Origin: Gimesia sp.
GTDB taxonomy: Bacteria; Planctomycetota; Planctomycetia; Planctomycetales; Planctomycetaceae
Length of the DNA: 64,000 nt
Direction of reading: 5' to 3'
NCBI RefSeq assembly: GCF_040219335.1
Contig: NZ_JAVJSQ010000031.1
Coordinates: 434,001 to 498,000 of the forward strand
The position numbers and the translations under genes are program-made. Each line of letters starts with the position of its first letter. Within the stretch, counting starts at the first letter, position 1. The notes below the pieces were generated by a model. It made no database searches. It was not told where the DNA came from and was given only the letters and a program-made list of their open reading frames with translations. Of this stretch, positions 28,392 through 37,586 are shown piece after piece.

Positions 28392-29693
28392 TTAGACGAA
28401 TGGAGTCACACCCGGCATGGCCACGGGGGGCTCGGGGAGTGACATAGCCATATCATATTTCTCCGGCGAGAGATCTTCTTTGGAGTTCATCGCCTGTTCC
28501 CAGGTGAGGGTCTTGCCGGTATAGGCTGACATGCGGGCAATGATGCCCATCATGGAGCTGTTAGCCATGTACTCACCGTTGTTGATGACTTCGCCATTCC
28601 GCAGGGCTTTGTACATTTCGTTGTGTTCCAGCTGATGCATGTTGGTACGTCGGCGGGCTCCTTTCCAGGGGTTCTTGCCTTCGATCTGATACTTCATCAG
28701 TGTCGCAGTGCCTTCGGTTCCGGAAACAGTATCTACAAACATGGAACTGCAGCCCTGCTGATGCCGGGTGGAAGCGAGGAACTTGGTTCCGTTGGCGTAT
28801 TCGTAAACCGTGCTGAAGTGGTCGTAGATGTGACCGTACTCAGGTGCAGTCCGTGTCTGGCGACCGCCTGTACTGTAGCACTTGACGGGATATTCGCCCA
28901 TAACCCAGGACTGTTTATCCAGTTCATGCACGAACTGTTCGGTATTGAAATCACCGGACAGCCATGTGTAGTAGTACCAGTTCCGCATCTGGTATTCCAT
29001 GTCGGACCATTCGGGTTTGCGTTTGGCCATTTTGGCGACGCCGCCCAGGTAGCGGATGCTCTGCATGGAGACAATGTCTCCGATACCGCCGTTATGAATT
29101 TTATCGACCATCTGCTGCATTCCGGTTTCGTAACGCCAGCACAGACCGGAAACGATGGTCAGATTTTTTCGTTTGGCTTCTTTGGTGGTTTCGAGCACGG
29201 AACGGATACCGGGAGCATCGACGGCAACTGGTTTCTCACAGAAGACGTGCTTGCCGGCATCGATACAGGCTTTCAACTGCTGCGGGCGGAAGTGGGGAGG
29301 TGTTGCCAGCAGCACCAGGTCCACACCGGAATCGATCAGTTTCTGATAGGCGTCGAAACCGACGAACTTGTGTTCTGCATCGACTTTGACCCGATCCTGA
29401 ACTTCGGTTTTCTTCAGGTTCTGATAGCTCTGTTCCAGTTGATCGCCGAATGCATCTGCAAGTGCCACAAGTTCCACATTGGGATCGGCACGCAGAGTCT
29501 GAGCCGCTGCCCCTGTTCCACGACCACCACAGCCGACGAGACCGACTTTGATCAGTTCGGTACTGGCAGCAAATGCACCCGAGGTCAATGCGGGATTCAC
29601 AACCAGCCCGGTTGTCGCCAGCGTGGCCAGTGATTGTTTCATGAATGAGCGGCGTCCTTGAGAAGGCTGCTGTGGTGAGGCATTTTCGGGCAT
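28392..29693 (-). CDS. Tat-exported Gfo/Idh/MocA family oxidoreductase
   Basis: The 433-aa protein has a twin-arginine signal (GRRSFMKQSLATLATTG) and a Rossmann domain with VGLVGCGGRGTGAA, followed by the hallmark CEKPVAVDAPG and the C-terminal alpha/beta domain. Such proteins oxidise or reduce sugars and inositols with a bound NAD(P). Export through Tat suggests that it folds with its cofactor before reaching the periplasm, a common theme in planctomycetes. Substrate unknown. AAAGGTC stands before the ATG. Confidence 0.9.
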   Translation of the reverse strand: MPENASPQQPSQGRRSFMKQSLATLATTGLVVNPALTSGAFAASTELIKVGLVGCGGRGTGAAAQTLRADPNVELVALADAFGDQLEQSYQNLKKTEVQDRVKVDAEHKFVGFDAYQKLIDSGVDLVLLATPPHFRPQQLKACIDAGKHVFCEKPVAVDAPGIRSVLETTKEAKRKNLTIVSGLCWRYETGMQQMVDKIHNGGIGDIVSMQSIRYLGGVAKMAKRKPEWSDMEYQMRNWYYYTWLSGDFNTEQFVHELDKQSWVMGEYPVKCYSTGGRQTRTAPEYGHIYDHFSTVYEYANGTKFLASTRHQQGCSSMFVDTVSGTEGTATLMKYQIEGKNPWKGARRRTNMHQLEHNEMYKALRNGEVINNGEYMANSSMMGIIARMSAYTGKTLTWEQAMNSKEDLSPEKYDMAMSLPEPPVAMPGVTPFV

Positions 29694-29844
29694 CAGAAAG
29701 ACCTTTCGTTCGATTTCAGCAATGATAGAGTACGTGGGACTCAGTAGACCAAGGTGCTATGAATCCGTAATCAGGCAGGAAGTATGAGGACAATCGTCGG
29801 CAACCGGAGCTACTTAACGATCTTTAATTATTATCAACTCAGCC

Positions 29845-30750
29845 TCAAGCAAGATCAAGAGCGCGATCCATGCGTTCGGAAATATCCTGTAATCTCTGGC
29901 GATCGCCGCCTTTGACTTCCGCGGTGGCCCAGCCCTGTGTGTAGCCGATATCCTTAAGCGCCTGACGGACTTCGGGCCAGTTACAGTCCCCTTCGGTGAT
30001 TTCGACCTGGAAACCTTTCCAGAGTCCCTCATCCTTCTGCTTTGTGCGACTGTATTCTTTGATATCGAGTTTGACGATGCGAGGGCCCAGGATGCGAATC
30101 CACTGATCGGGCCAGCCGAAGCGGACTACGTTCCCGACATCGAAATACACGCCCGCCGCCGGGCTCTCCAGTTCATCGATGAAGCGGGCCATCTCCAGGG
30201 GGCTGAGCAGGAAGTTATTCCACACATTTTCAACCAGCAGTTTAATGCCCTGCTTCTCTGCATAAGGTAGATGTTTCCTCAGCTTGGCCTGCTGCTGCTT
30301 GTAGACGACATCGTAGGGATTATCCTGGTCGACTCGTCCTGCCACCACCAGCACACTGGTGCCCCCGTAGTATTTCGCCTGATCGATTGAGTCTTTGAGT
30401 TCGTCGCGGCTGCTGTTCAGAAAGCCGTGGACCTGCACTCCCGTGGCGTCGATGGCTTTACGAACTTCTTTAGGATCGACCCTGGTACGGTAATGAATCT
30501 CGGTTCCGTCGAAGCCCAGATCCTTGAGCATTTTGAACTTGTCCATTACCGGAATTTTCTCGGTAATCATCTGATACTTGACCGCTTTCTTAATGCGGGC
30601 CTGTTTGCCGGAGTTCTTTTCTTCGCCAGCGAATCCAGCCAGCGGCTGCAAGACGGAACCGGCCAGCAAGGTGGCAGAGGTCTGCTGCAAAAATGCTCTG
30701 CGTGTTGTTTCTTTCGAGGGAACCACGTTCCCGGATTCTGATTGCGACAT
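29845..30750 (-). CDS. Tat-exported sugar phosphate isomerase/epimerase-like protein
   Basis: The 301-aa TIM-barrel protein has a Tat signal (TRRAFLQQTSATLLAGS) and a xylose-isomerase-like domain with FDGTEIHYRTRV, KLLVENVWNNF (metal-ligand Glu), GVYFDVGNVVRF and TAEVKGGDRQR near the end. It is about 150 bases upstream of the Gfo/Idh gene on the same strand, the usual pairing of the two families in planctomycete sugar clusters. Substrate unknown. AGGAG precedes the ATG by five bases. Confidence 0.87.
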   Translation of the reverse strand: MSQSESGNVVPSKETTRRAFLQQTSATLLAGSVLQPLAGFAGEEKNSGKQARIKKAVKYQMITEKIPVMDKFKMLKDLGFDGTEIHYRTRVDPKEVRKAIDATGVQVHGFLNSSRDELKDSIDQAKYYGGTSVLVVAGRVDQDNPYDVVYKQQQAKLRKHLPYAEKQGIKLLVENVWNNFLLSPLEMARFIDELESPAAGVYFDVGNVVRFGWPDQWIRILGPRIVKLDIKEYSRTKQKDEGLWKGFQVEITEGDCNWPEVRQALKDIGYTQGWATAEVKGGDRQRLQDISERMDRALDLA

Positions 30751-30840
30751 GCCTGCTCCTGTTCTCGCTCAAGTTGGATGATACATCAACCACGACTTAT
30801 ATCGAGCATACCCCGCTCAGCGAGGAGCCGCAAGATCGCG

Positions 30841-32403
30841 CTACTGTTCGGCAGTGGTACTCTGTGGCTGAGGCTGCCTGGTAACGGTGACTTGAACCGC
30901 TCCCTCATTATTGTGGAGTGAATCCCACGCATCATTTAAGCGGAAATAAAGCGTACCGGTCGCCGGGGCCATCCAGGTTGCCTGCGATCCCTGGGGATAG
31001 ACCCGTAGCAGTGCCTGCACGCGTGTGGGATCATTGCCAGGATCGGGGCGGATCATCATCAACAGTCGGCCCAGTGGTTGTCCATTGAAGTACTGAAACG
31101 TAATCCCGTCCGCTGTACTCTGCCAGGGTTTGGGTTTCTGCGCGAGTGAAAACATTCCGCTCGCAGACACCGCATACGTCTCCCCGCGGGTCACATGTAC
31201 GCCACTCGACTGCCAGCCTCGGTCGCTGGCGATTTCCTGTGTGACTGAAGCGTCTGTCGCAAGGTCCTTGCCGGGGTGAAACGTGATCATCGCCCTTTCG
31301 GAATCATAGCCAGGCTGCAGATTACGGACAAACAGCAGCCAGGCGTCATTGGCGGCGATCAGATCTGGACCGATCAGCGCTTTGATTTTTTCTGTGAACC
31401 CGGGGCCTTGCATCTGCCGCGCCAGCTTGCGGAACTCAGTCTGATATTGGGGATGCTTGTCAAAGAACTGACTGAGGGCCCACGACCAGGCATAGGATGC
31501 ATTCGCATCGACAAAATCATCGGGCCCCAGTTGCATCACTTCCAGCATCGTTCTGGGGGGTGCACTTTTAACGGCATCCTGGATTAACGAGATCCGTCCC
31601 AGGCCGCCAAAATCATTTTTATTGTGAGGCATCACGTTAAACTGAATTTTCCCATCTGCACTGACATGGTGCGTCGCCATCGATTCTGCGATGCCTTCCA
31701 GGTACCAGACGGGCGCGCTGATGTCTTCCATGATCATGCTGTAGCAGTGCGTGTATTCGTGCAGCATCAGATGCTTGAGATAATATTCCTCGGTCTGCGC
31801 GTTCATCCAGAACTGAGCCCCCTGATGACGCCCGTTGATAATCTGAGCCAGCAACCCCGGAATCAACCCTGCTTTCTCATACCGTTCCCGGTCCTGCATG
31901 ATATACCCGGTGACCTGAAACTCAGTGCCTTCCCGATTGGGGGGTAACGGACCAAAATACTTTTGCAGTGCCGGATAAGCCTGTTCAAGCACAGCAGGTA
32001 GTTTTTTCGCCTGTTCGGGATCGATGTCCGTATAAAGTTTCAGATGCGGCGATTCATAACACTCGATGCCCAACAGCGCCAGACGCTGGTTGTTGTGCAG
32101 AGGACGTTGATCGCTGGGGCGATACACTTTCTGCTCAGCACTTTGCATGCGTGATGCGGGTTGAGGTTCCCCAGGCGCCTTGCCCGGGTCAGACTCCGTT
32201 TTTGTTTGCTCCGTTTTTACCTGTGGAGCCTGTGGTTGCTGCTGTGATTCCGTAGAAGCCGTCGAGACAGCAGGTTCACTGATAACGACGACCTCAGGTT
32301 CTTCAGCGGCGCGCGGGGGTTTCGCGTCTGCACCGCAGCCCGGGAGCAGCAGGCAGAGCCAGAGTAGAGAACTCGGATTCCATTCCAATCGCGACACATG
32401 CAT
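30841..32403 (-). CDS. Lipoprotein with gluzincin-type metallopeptidase motif
   Basis: The 520-aa protein has a lipobox LLPGC (Cys23), a low-complexity linker rich in Q, P, E and T (about 30-95) and a domain with HEYTH (215-219) and a downstream glutamate in WYLEGIAE (Glu240), the HExxH...E arrangement of gluzincin zinc peptidases. It resembles planctomycete DUF1570-type proteins. The C-terminal 150 residues look like a separate beta domain. Role likely envelope proteolysis; peptidase activity is inferred from the motif only. Confidence 0.75.
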   Translation of the reverse strand: MHVSRLEWNPSSLLWLCLLLPGCGADAKPPRAAEEPEVVVISEPAVSTASTESQQQPQAPQVKTEQTKTESDPGKAPGEPQPASRMQSAEQKVYRPSDQRPLHNNQRLALLGIECYESPHLKLYTDIDPEQAKKLPAVLEQAYPALQKYFGPLPPNREGTEFQVTGYIMQDRERYEKAGLIPGLLAQIINGRHQGAQFWMNAQTEEYYLKHLMLHEYTHCYSMIMEDISAPVWYLEGIAESMATHHVSADGKIQFNVMPHNKNDFGGLGRISLIQDAVKSAPPRTMLEVMQLGPDDFVDANASYAWSWALSQFFDKHPQYQTEFRKLARQMQGPGFTEKIKALIGPDLIAANDAWLLFVRNLQPGYDSERAMITFHPGKDLATDASVTQEIASDRGWQSSGVHVTRGETYAVSASGMFSLAQKPKPWQSTADGITFQYFNGQPLGRLLMMIRPDPGNDPTRVQALLRVYPQGSQATWMAPATGTLYFRLNDAWDSLHNNEGAVQVTVTRQPQPQSTTAEQ

Positions 32404-32664
32404 CTGAGAGAACTTTCAACCGATTTCAGGACAACTCCTCAGGAGAATCGAAGCGAGTCTATATTACTCTGTCTATTGTGACCGATTTTGCCCCCGCCGT
32501 CGAGGAAGCATTCGTTTCGCTGTTCTGAGTTGATACCCACGCTTGATTATTGCAAAATGCGGTGTAGACGTCTGTTACGAAATTCAACCGGCTGGAGTTC
32601 TTACGTCAGATTCCAGCAGATCGATAACCTAATCTCCCCGTTATTCTCTGCGAGGATCATCTTC

Positions 32665-33483
32665 ATGAGCCCTTTCCGCTTTAGCCTGAACGCCAGTACG
32701 ATCCGTACCACACCGCTGCTCGATAAAATCCGCGTCACTGCCGAAGCTGGATACGGGGGAATTGAACTCTGGTTTGATGAAGTCGAACAGTACCTGGCTG
32801 AGGGAGGGAAACTGGAAACGATCTCGCAGGCTCTCAAAGATGGCGGACTGGCGGTTCCGACGATGATCATGTTACGCGACTGGTGGTCAGCGACGGAGGA
32901 AGAGTATCCGCGTGTATTTCAGACCTGTCTGGATCGCATCAAGCTGGCCTCTCAACTGGGGGCGGAATATGTGATTGCCTGCCCGCATCGCGATAAGAAT
33001 CCGGACTACGACCTGGGTGCGAAACGGTATCGCGATTTGCTGGAAGCGGGTATCGAAGCCGGTGCGAAGCCAGCGGTTGAGTTCCTGGGCTTCGTTGCTG
33101 ATGTCACCACCATTGAAGATGCATTGCGGGTGGTCGAAAAGTCGAGACATCCCGCAGCGACCCTCGTACTCGATCCGTTTCACGTATTCCGGGGAGGCGG
33201 TTCCATGGAGACCATCGCGCATCTCAAGCCCGAACAAATCGCGATTTCCCATTTCAATGATGCCGTCGATACCCTGCCTCGCGAAACCCAGATGGATCCA
33301 GACCGCGTCCTTCCCGGCGACGGGCACCTGGACCTGGTACATTACTGCCGCCTGCTGAAGCAGATTGGTTACGAGGGCTGGCTCTCACTGGAACTGTTCC
33401 GCGAAGATCTCTGGGAACAGGATCCGTTACAGGTGGCGCAGGTCGGCCTGGAACGGATGCAGATCGTAGCCGAGCACGCCTGA
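32665..33483 (+). CDS. Sugar phosphate isomerase/epimerase-like TIM barrel protein
   Basis: The 272-aa protein opens MSPFRFSLNASTIRTTPLLD and follows the xylose-isomerase-like barrel: GGIELWFDEVEQYL, KPAVEFLGFVADVT (metal-ligand Glu), LVLDPFHVFRGGG, ISHFNDAVDT, LPGDGHLDLV and LSLELFRED (final Glu). The GDG-LDL pattern is typical of inosose-dehydratase/hydroxypyruvate-isomerase-like members. No signal peptide, so it acts in the cytoplasm. The frame is open back to 32488, but the start at 32665, with CGAGGAT before it, gives the family N-terminus. Ends one base before the convergent pectate lyase gene. Confidence 0.88.
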   Translation: MSPFRFSLNASTIRTTPLLDKIRVTAEAGYGGIELWFDEVEQYLAEGGKLETISQALKDGGLAVPTMIMLRDWWSATEEEYPRVFQTCLDRIKLASQLGAEYVIACPHRDKNPDYDLGAKRYRDLLEAGIEAGAKPAVEFLGFVADVTTIEDALRVVEKSRHPAATLVLDPFHVFRGGGSMETIAHLKPEQIAISHFNDAVDTLPRETQMDPDRVLPGDGHLDLVHYCRLLKQIGYEGWLSLELFREDLWEQDPLQVAQVGLERMQIVAEHA

Positions 33484-33484
33484 T

Positions 33485-34942
33485 TTAATCCTGTTGACTC
33501 GCAGCAATAAATTCAGCAAGCGTCGAGAGATTCCGGACAAAGACCCGCGTATCGATGATGGGCACATTGTCGAGATCGGCACTGCGGATATCTCCCTGAA
33601 CGAGCCAGGCGCCGTCTTTGTTCAACGCGTTGACCACAGACTGTGCCCGCGCGGCCAGGGAGGGTGTTAAGCGCAGACGACGTTGCGGGAACTGCTGCGA
33701 TTTGAGTTTTTCAGGCGATGCCTTCAGCAGTTTCTCGTAACGGTTTTCGAGCGAATCGACTTTGGAATCGATGATGAAACCATAGTGAGTGGGCAGATCG
33801 TTGTCTTTGTAGGTCAGTTCATATTTTTTAGTGAAGTAAAGCGGTCGGTTGGTTTTCAGTTCGTAAAAGCGGGCCAGCTTACCGCCGGGCAGTTCTGACT
33901 TCTTCAGATAGGCCAGTGCTTTTGGGATCGGTGCCAGATATTTTTTGTCGCCGGTGTAAATATAAATCTGCATCAGCGTTTTGATAATTCCCTGCGACTC
34001 GCCTCCGGTGACCGCCGGTGGTTCGAATTTACGCGCCCAGGCTGGCTGCATCTGCTGATTGTACTGCTGTGCCCACGCCGGCTGCGGTTCGGGCATCTGC
34101 GCGAGGAGGATAAAGTCTCCCGCTTTCAGAGCCGCTTCGCGATATCGGTCCTCCTGATAGACGTGATGCGCCAGGAACATCACATTGACCAGATCTTCGA
34201 TGGCATTGTCGTTGAAGGTGTAATAATTCAGGTATTTCTGTTTGGGAAAGGTACGCGACCAGCTTTCCGGATAGCTGGCTTTGAGCACGGGATAGTCTTG
34301 AGGATCGGGAAATTCGTCGTAGCGCTGCGGCCAACCCCCGTTGGGATACTGTGCTTTTAAAAATGCATCCAGGGCATACATCACGGCTCCGTGCACGGCT
34401 TTGTCTTTGAACTTCAGCTCCTGATCGAGCAGGATCAGAAAGTGGAGCGCGGATTGCGAGGTGTTGTCGTCGAAGGTCGTTGTGTTCCGAACCTTGGGAC
34501 CACCTCCGTCAAAACGATACTGCATCTGAGCCCGGCGTTCGAAATCGATGTAATAGTTCCAGCCCCCGGATTTGAGTTGTCCCTTAATCAGAGCTTCACC
34601 GGCAGCTCGCGCTGCTTTCAAGAGATAGGGTTGACCGGTTTTCTGATATGCTTCGAGGTAAGCCACTCCCACAGTGGGTGTTCCCGGAGGTTGCACCCAA
34701 ACCATGGTATCACGGGCACGGCCTTCCCCTTCCCGGTATTTCAGATCCCGACTGTAGTGCCAGAGATAGCCGCCCTCGGTCGAGACTTGAGTGGTGAAGT
34801 AGTCTGTCGCACGACGCATTGCCTGTTGTGCTTCATCCACCGAGATCTCAGCCTGCAGTGCATTCTGTGCTCCCATCCCCCAGACGAAGACGCAGATCAA
34901 CAGCAGACATTTCAACAGACGACACCAGGTGAGCACAGTCAT
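33485..34942 (-). CDS. Pectate lyase, polysaccharide lyase family 10
   Basis: The 485-aa protein has a signal peptide (LLKCLLLICVFVWGMGAQNA) and the PL10 domain: TFDDNTSQSALHFL, YPNGGWPQRYDEFPD, YYTFNDNAIEDLVNVM, QPAWAQQYNQQMQPAWARKF and FEPPAVTGGES. PL10 enzymes cut polygalacturonate by beta-elimination in a calcium-dependent way. It probably acts in the periplasm or outside the cell. Length is within the family range. Planctomycetes from algal surfaces often carry such lyases. GGAAG precedes the ATG. Confidence 0.9.
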   Translation of the reverse strand: MTVLTWCRLLKCLLLICVFVWGMGAQNALQAEISVDEAQQAMRRATDYFTTQVSTEGGYLWHYSRDLKYREGEGRARDTMVWVQPPGTPTVGVAYLEAYQKTGQPYLLKAARAAGEALIKGQLKSGGWNYYIDFERRAQMQYRFDGGGPKVRNTTTFDDNTSQSALHFLILLDQELKFKDKAVHGAVMYALDAFLKAQYPNGGWPQRYDEFPDPQDYPVLKASYPESWSRTFPKQKYLNYYTFNDNAIEDLVNVMFLAHHVYQEDRYREAALKAGDFILLAQMPEPQPAWAQQYNQQMQPAWARKFEPPAVTGGESQGIIKTLMQIYIYTGDKKYLAPIPKALAYLKKSELPGGKLARFYELKTNRPLYFTKKYELTYKDNDLPTHYGFIIDSKVDSLENRYEKLLKASPEKLKSQQFPQRRLRLTPSLAARAQSVVNALNKDGAWLVQGDIRSADLDNVPIIDTRVFVRNLSTLAEFIAASQQD

Positions 34943-35156
34943 GGGAGATCTTCCTTTTCTGCAGTATCAGGGTGGGACACGAAGCAACTTCATCCTACAC
35001 AAAGCAGCAGGTCTATGAAAGCAACCTTTTCTTAACCTTTTTCACTAAATCGGCCTCTCTGTTTTCTCGCTTAGACTGGGTTGCGTCATGCATCAATCTT
35101 TGTAATGCTCGTTAGCACTCACGATATACGCCTAAGATTTTCCCGGAGAAGCGCTT

Positions 35157-36551
35157 ATGTTGGAAAACTACCCCTTTGTCATATTGGCGATCGGCATCGC
35201 CACTGTGATTGGCATGATCATCTTTCTGAAAATCAATGCCTTTCTGGCGTTGATCACAGCAGCCATGGTCGTCAGCCTGCTGGGCCCCGCGTCAGCAGAT
35301 GGGATGAACCGCATGAAGCGAGTGGCGATCGCCTTTGGCGACTCGGTTTCCGGGATCGGAATCGTGATTGCGCTGGCTGCGATCATCGGTAAATGCATGA
35401 TGGACAGCGGCGCCGCAGACAGGATTGTCCGTACGTTTCTCAAGTTGATGGGGGAAAAGAACGCTTCCTTTGCGCTGATGGGAAGTGGCTTCGTCCTGGC
35501 GGTACCTGTCTTCTTTGATACGGTGTTCTACCTGTTGATTCCGCTGGCCCGTTCGCTGTATCGCAGCACCAAACGCAATTATCTGATGTACGTGATGGCG
35601 ATTGCCGCCGGGGGCGCCATCACGCATACACTGGTTCCCCCGACCCCTGGACCACTGGCGATGGCCGATAACCTGGGTGTCGACCTGGGCAAGATGATCT
35701 TCGTGGGCGCCCTGGTCGCATTACCGGCTGCTTTTGTAGGGATCTTCTTCAGCATGTTCGCCAATAAAAAAATGGACATCCCCATGCGGGAAGTCGCCGA
35801 ACATACTGAACCGGATCCGCTGAAAGAGGAAGAACTCCCTTCCCTGGTTGTTTCACTGTTACCGATTGTTCTGCCCGTGCTGTTGATCACGGCCAACACC
35901 CTGGTTAACTCCCTGCTGGCTGGCGGCGTCGGTCCCCAGGCATTCCTGACCAGCGTCAGTCCTTTTACTTCGATTATCGGAGACGCCAACTTCGCCCTGC
36001 TGGTCGCGACAGCGATTTCGCTGATCATTCTTTTCAGACAACGCGACCTGACACTGCTCAAACTGGGAGCCACTGTTGAAGAAGCCCTGATGAGCGGGGG
36101 CGTGATTATTCTGATCACAGCCGGGGGTGGTGCCTTCGGAAAGATGCTGACCGTCGCCCAGATTGGACCGGCGATCCAGGGCATGTTCAGCACCGAAGAA
36201 ACGCAAGTTGCCGGCATGAGCTTTCTGATTCTCGGTTTCGGCATCGCAGCACTGCTCAAAATCGCCCAGGGTTCCAGTACCGTAGCGATGATTACGACCT
36301 CCGCCATGCTGGCGACGATGAACGTCAATTCCGAAATGCTGGGCTTCGATCCGGTTTACCTGGCGACGGCCATCGGTGCAGGTTCGCTGATCGGCTCCTG
36401 GATGAACGACAGTGGCTTCTGGATTTTCTGTAAGATGAGCGGTCTTACAGAAGAAGAGGCACTCAAATCATGGACACCTTTATTGCTCGTGCTGGGATGT
36501 ACCAGCCTGGCATCCACGATCCTGCTGTCAATCGTCTGGCCGATGAGCTGA
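35157..36551 (+). CDS. GntP-family gluconate/sugar-acid:H+ symporter
   Basis: The 464-aa membrane protein has 12 or more hydrophobic helices and GntP motifs such as GMIIFLKINAFLALI, FGDSVSGIGIVIALAAIIGKCMMDSG, VPVFFDTVFYLLIPLARSL, HTLVPPTPGPLAMA and AIGAGSLIGSWMNDSGFW. The family imports gluconate and related sugar acids with protons. Next to a pectate lyase, uptake of pectin-derived acids is conceivable, but this is inference only. CGGAG precedes the ATG. Confidence 0.92.
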   Translation: MLENYPFVILAIGIATVIGMIIFLKINAFLALITAAMVVSLLGPASADGMNRMKRVAIAFGDSVSGIGIVIALAAIIGKCMMDSGAADRIVRTFLKLMGEKNASFALMGSGFVLAVPVFFDTVFYLLIPLARSLYRSTKRNYLMYVMAIAAGGAITHTLVPPTPGPLAMADNLGVDLGKMIFVGALVALPAAFVGIFFSMFANKKMDIPMREVAEHTEPDPLKEEELPSLVVSLLPIVLPVLLITANTLVNSLLAGGVGPQAFLTSVSPFTSIIGDANFALLVATAISLIILFRQRDLTLLKLGATVEEALMSGGVIILITAGGGAFGKMLTVAQIGPAIQGMFSTEETQVAGMSFLILGFGIAALLKIAQGSSTVAMITTSAMLATMNVNSEMLGFDPVYLATAIGAGSLIGSWMNDSGFWIFCKMSGLTEEEALKSWTPLLLVLGCTSLASTILLSIVWPMS

Positions 36552-36656
36552 TTTTTGAAACAAGTTCGGTCTGCTTCACTCTGCCTGAAGGACCCCGTAT
36601 GCTGAAAGCGGTATGAACCAGACAGAATCGCGACTGCTTTTGACAGGATTTCCGGT

Positions 36657-37586
36657 ATGAGCCAGCTGTTTCCCGACTGCCAGATTGTTCCGCTCCCCGA
36701 TTTTCAGTTTGCGTTTCAGATCAAGGGAAAGGAGCGACTCAGGTGGCATCACTCTCCTGAATATTCGCGTCCCTTCTTTTATCCGCTTACGGGACCGGCG
36801 GGAGTTCCGTTAACACGGATCGGACATCCGGGGGCGCCGAACCATGACCACCATCGTTCGGTCTGGTTTGCCCATCACCGGGTGCTGGGGATTAATTTCT
36901 GGGCGGAAAACACGGGAGCGACCATCAGGCAGAAGCGCTGGATCAGTATTGATGAGACCGACGCTGAAGCGATCCTGGCGGTCGAACTGGACTGGATTGA
37001 TGGCCACGATCCGGCTCCCCTGCTAAGACAGGAAATGATCGCCGCTGTCAGGACGAATGAGGCAGACGAGTTGTTCCTGGAACTGCAGACCACGTTCCAT
37101 CCCACTGCAGCTGCTCTTGAATTTCAGAAAACCAATTTCGGTTTTCTGGCGGTGCGGGTAGCGCGTTCGATTTCAAGCTACTTCGGAGCCGGGACGATCA
37201 CCAGCAGTACAGGACAGGTCGGGGAAAAGAATATCTTTGGCAAACCGGCAAACTGGATGGACTATTCCGGCCCGGTGACTCCCGAAGTCACGGAGGGAAT
37301 CACTTATTTCTTCCATCCCGATAATCCAGTGGCAGGCACGGAGAAGCCGGTCTGCTGGCATGTCCGCGAGGATGGCTGGATGGGAGCTGCGCCCTGTATG
37401 CACGGGCCACTGGAAACGACGCGTCAGTCTCCGCTGACCTTTCGCTTTCTGCTGCACGCCCATGCGAATCAGCTGCACGCTGACCAGGCGGAACGAATCT
37501 ACCAGACTTTTGCTGCCAGTCCGGTCTACCAGATTAGGAAGCCCGAGAAACGTCACACGACGGCGACAGTCGTTCGCAAACCCTGA
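36657..37586 (+). CDS. DUF6807 (PmoA-like) family protein
   Basis: The 309-aa protein matches the DUF6807 family, often annotated 'methane oxygenase PmoA' without evidence of that activity. It shows FYPLTGPAGVPLTRIGHP, the His-rich GAPNHDHHRSVWFAHH and WMDYSGPV near the middle. No signal peptide. In planctomycetes such genes lie with Gfo/Idh and isomerase genes, so a role in carbohydrate processing is more likely than methane oxidation. Lies 105 bases after gntP-like and abuts the convergent outer-membrane gene. Confidence 0.85.
   Translation: MSQLFPDCQIVPLPDFQFAFQIKGKERLRWHHSPEYSRPFFYPLTGPAGVPLTRIGHPGAPNHDHHRSVWFAHHRVLGINFWAENTGATIRQKRWISIDETDAEAILAVELDWIDGHDPAPLLRQEMIAAVRTNEADELFLELQTTFHPTAAALEFQKTNFGFLAVRVARSISSYFGAGTITSSTGQVGEKNIFGKPANWMDYSGPVTPEVTEGITYFFHPDNPVAGTEKPVCWHVREDGWMGAAPCMHGPLETTRQSPLTFRFLLHAHANQLHADQAERIYQTFAASPVYQIRKPEKRHTTATVVRKP

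Noticed and set aside
36657-37586. Particulate methane monooxygenase subunit PmoA
   Set aside because: DUF6807 proteins carry this name in databases but lack the membrane helices and metal site of the real subunit.
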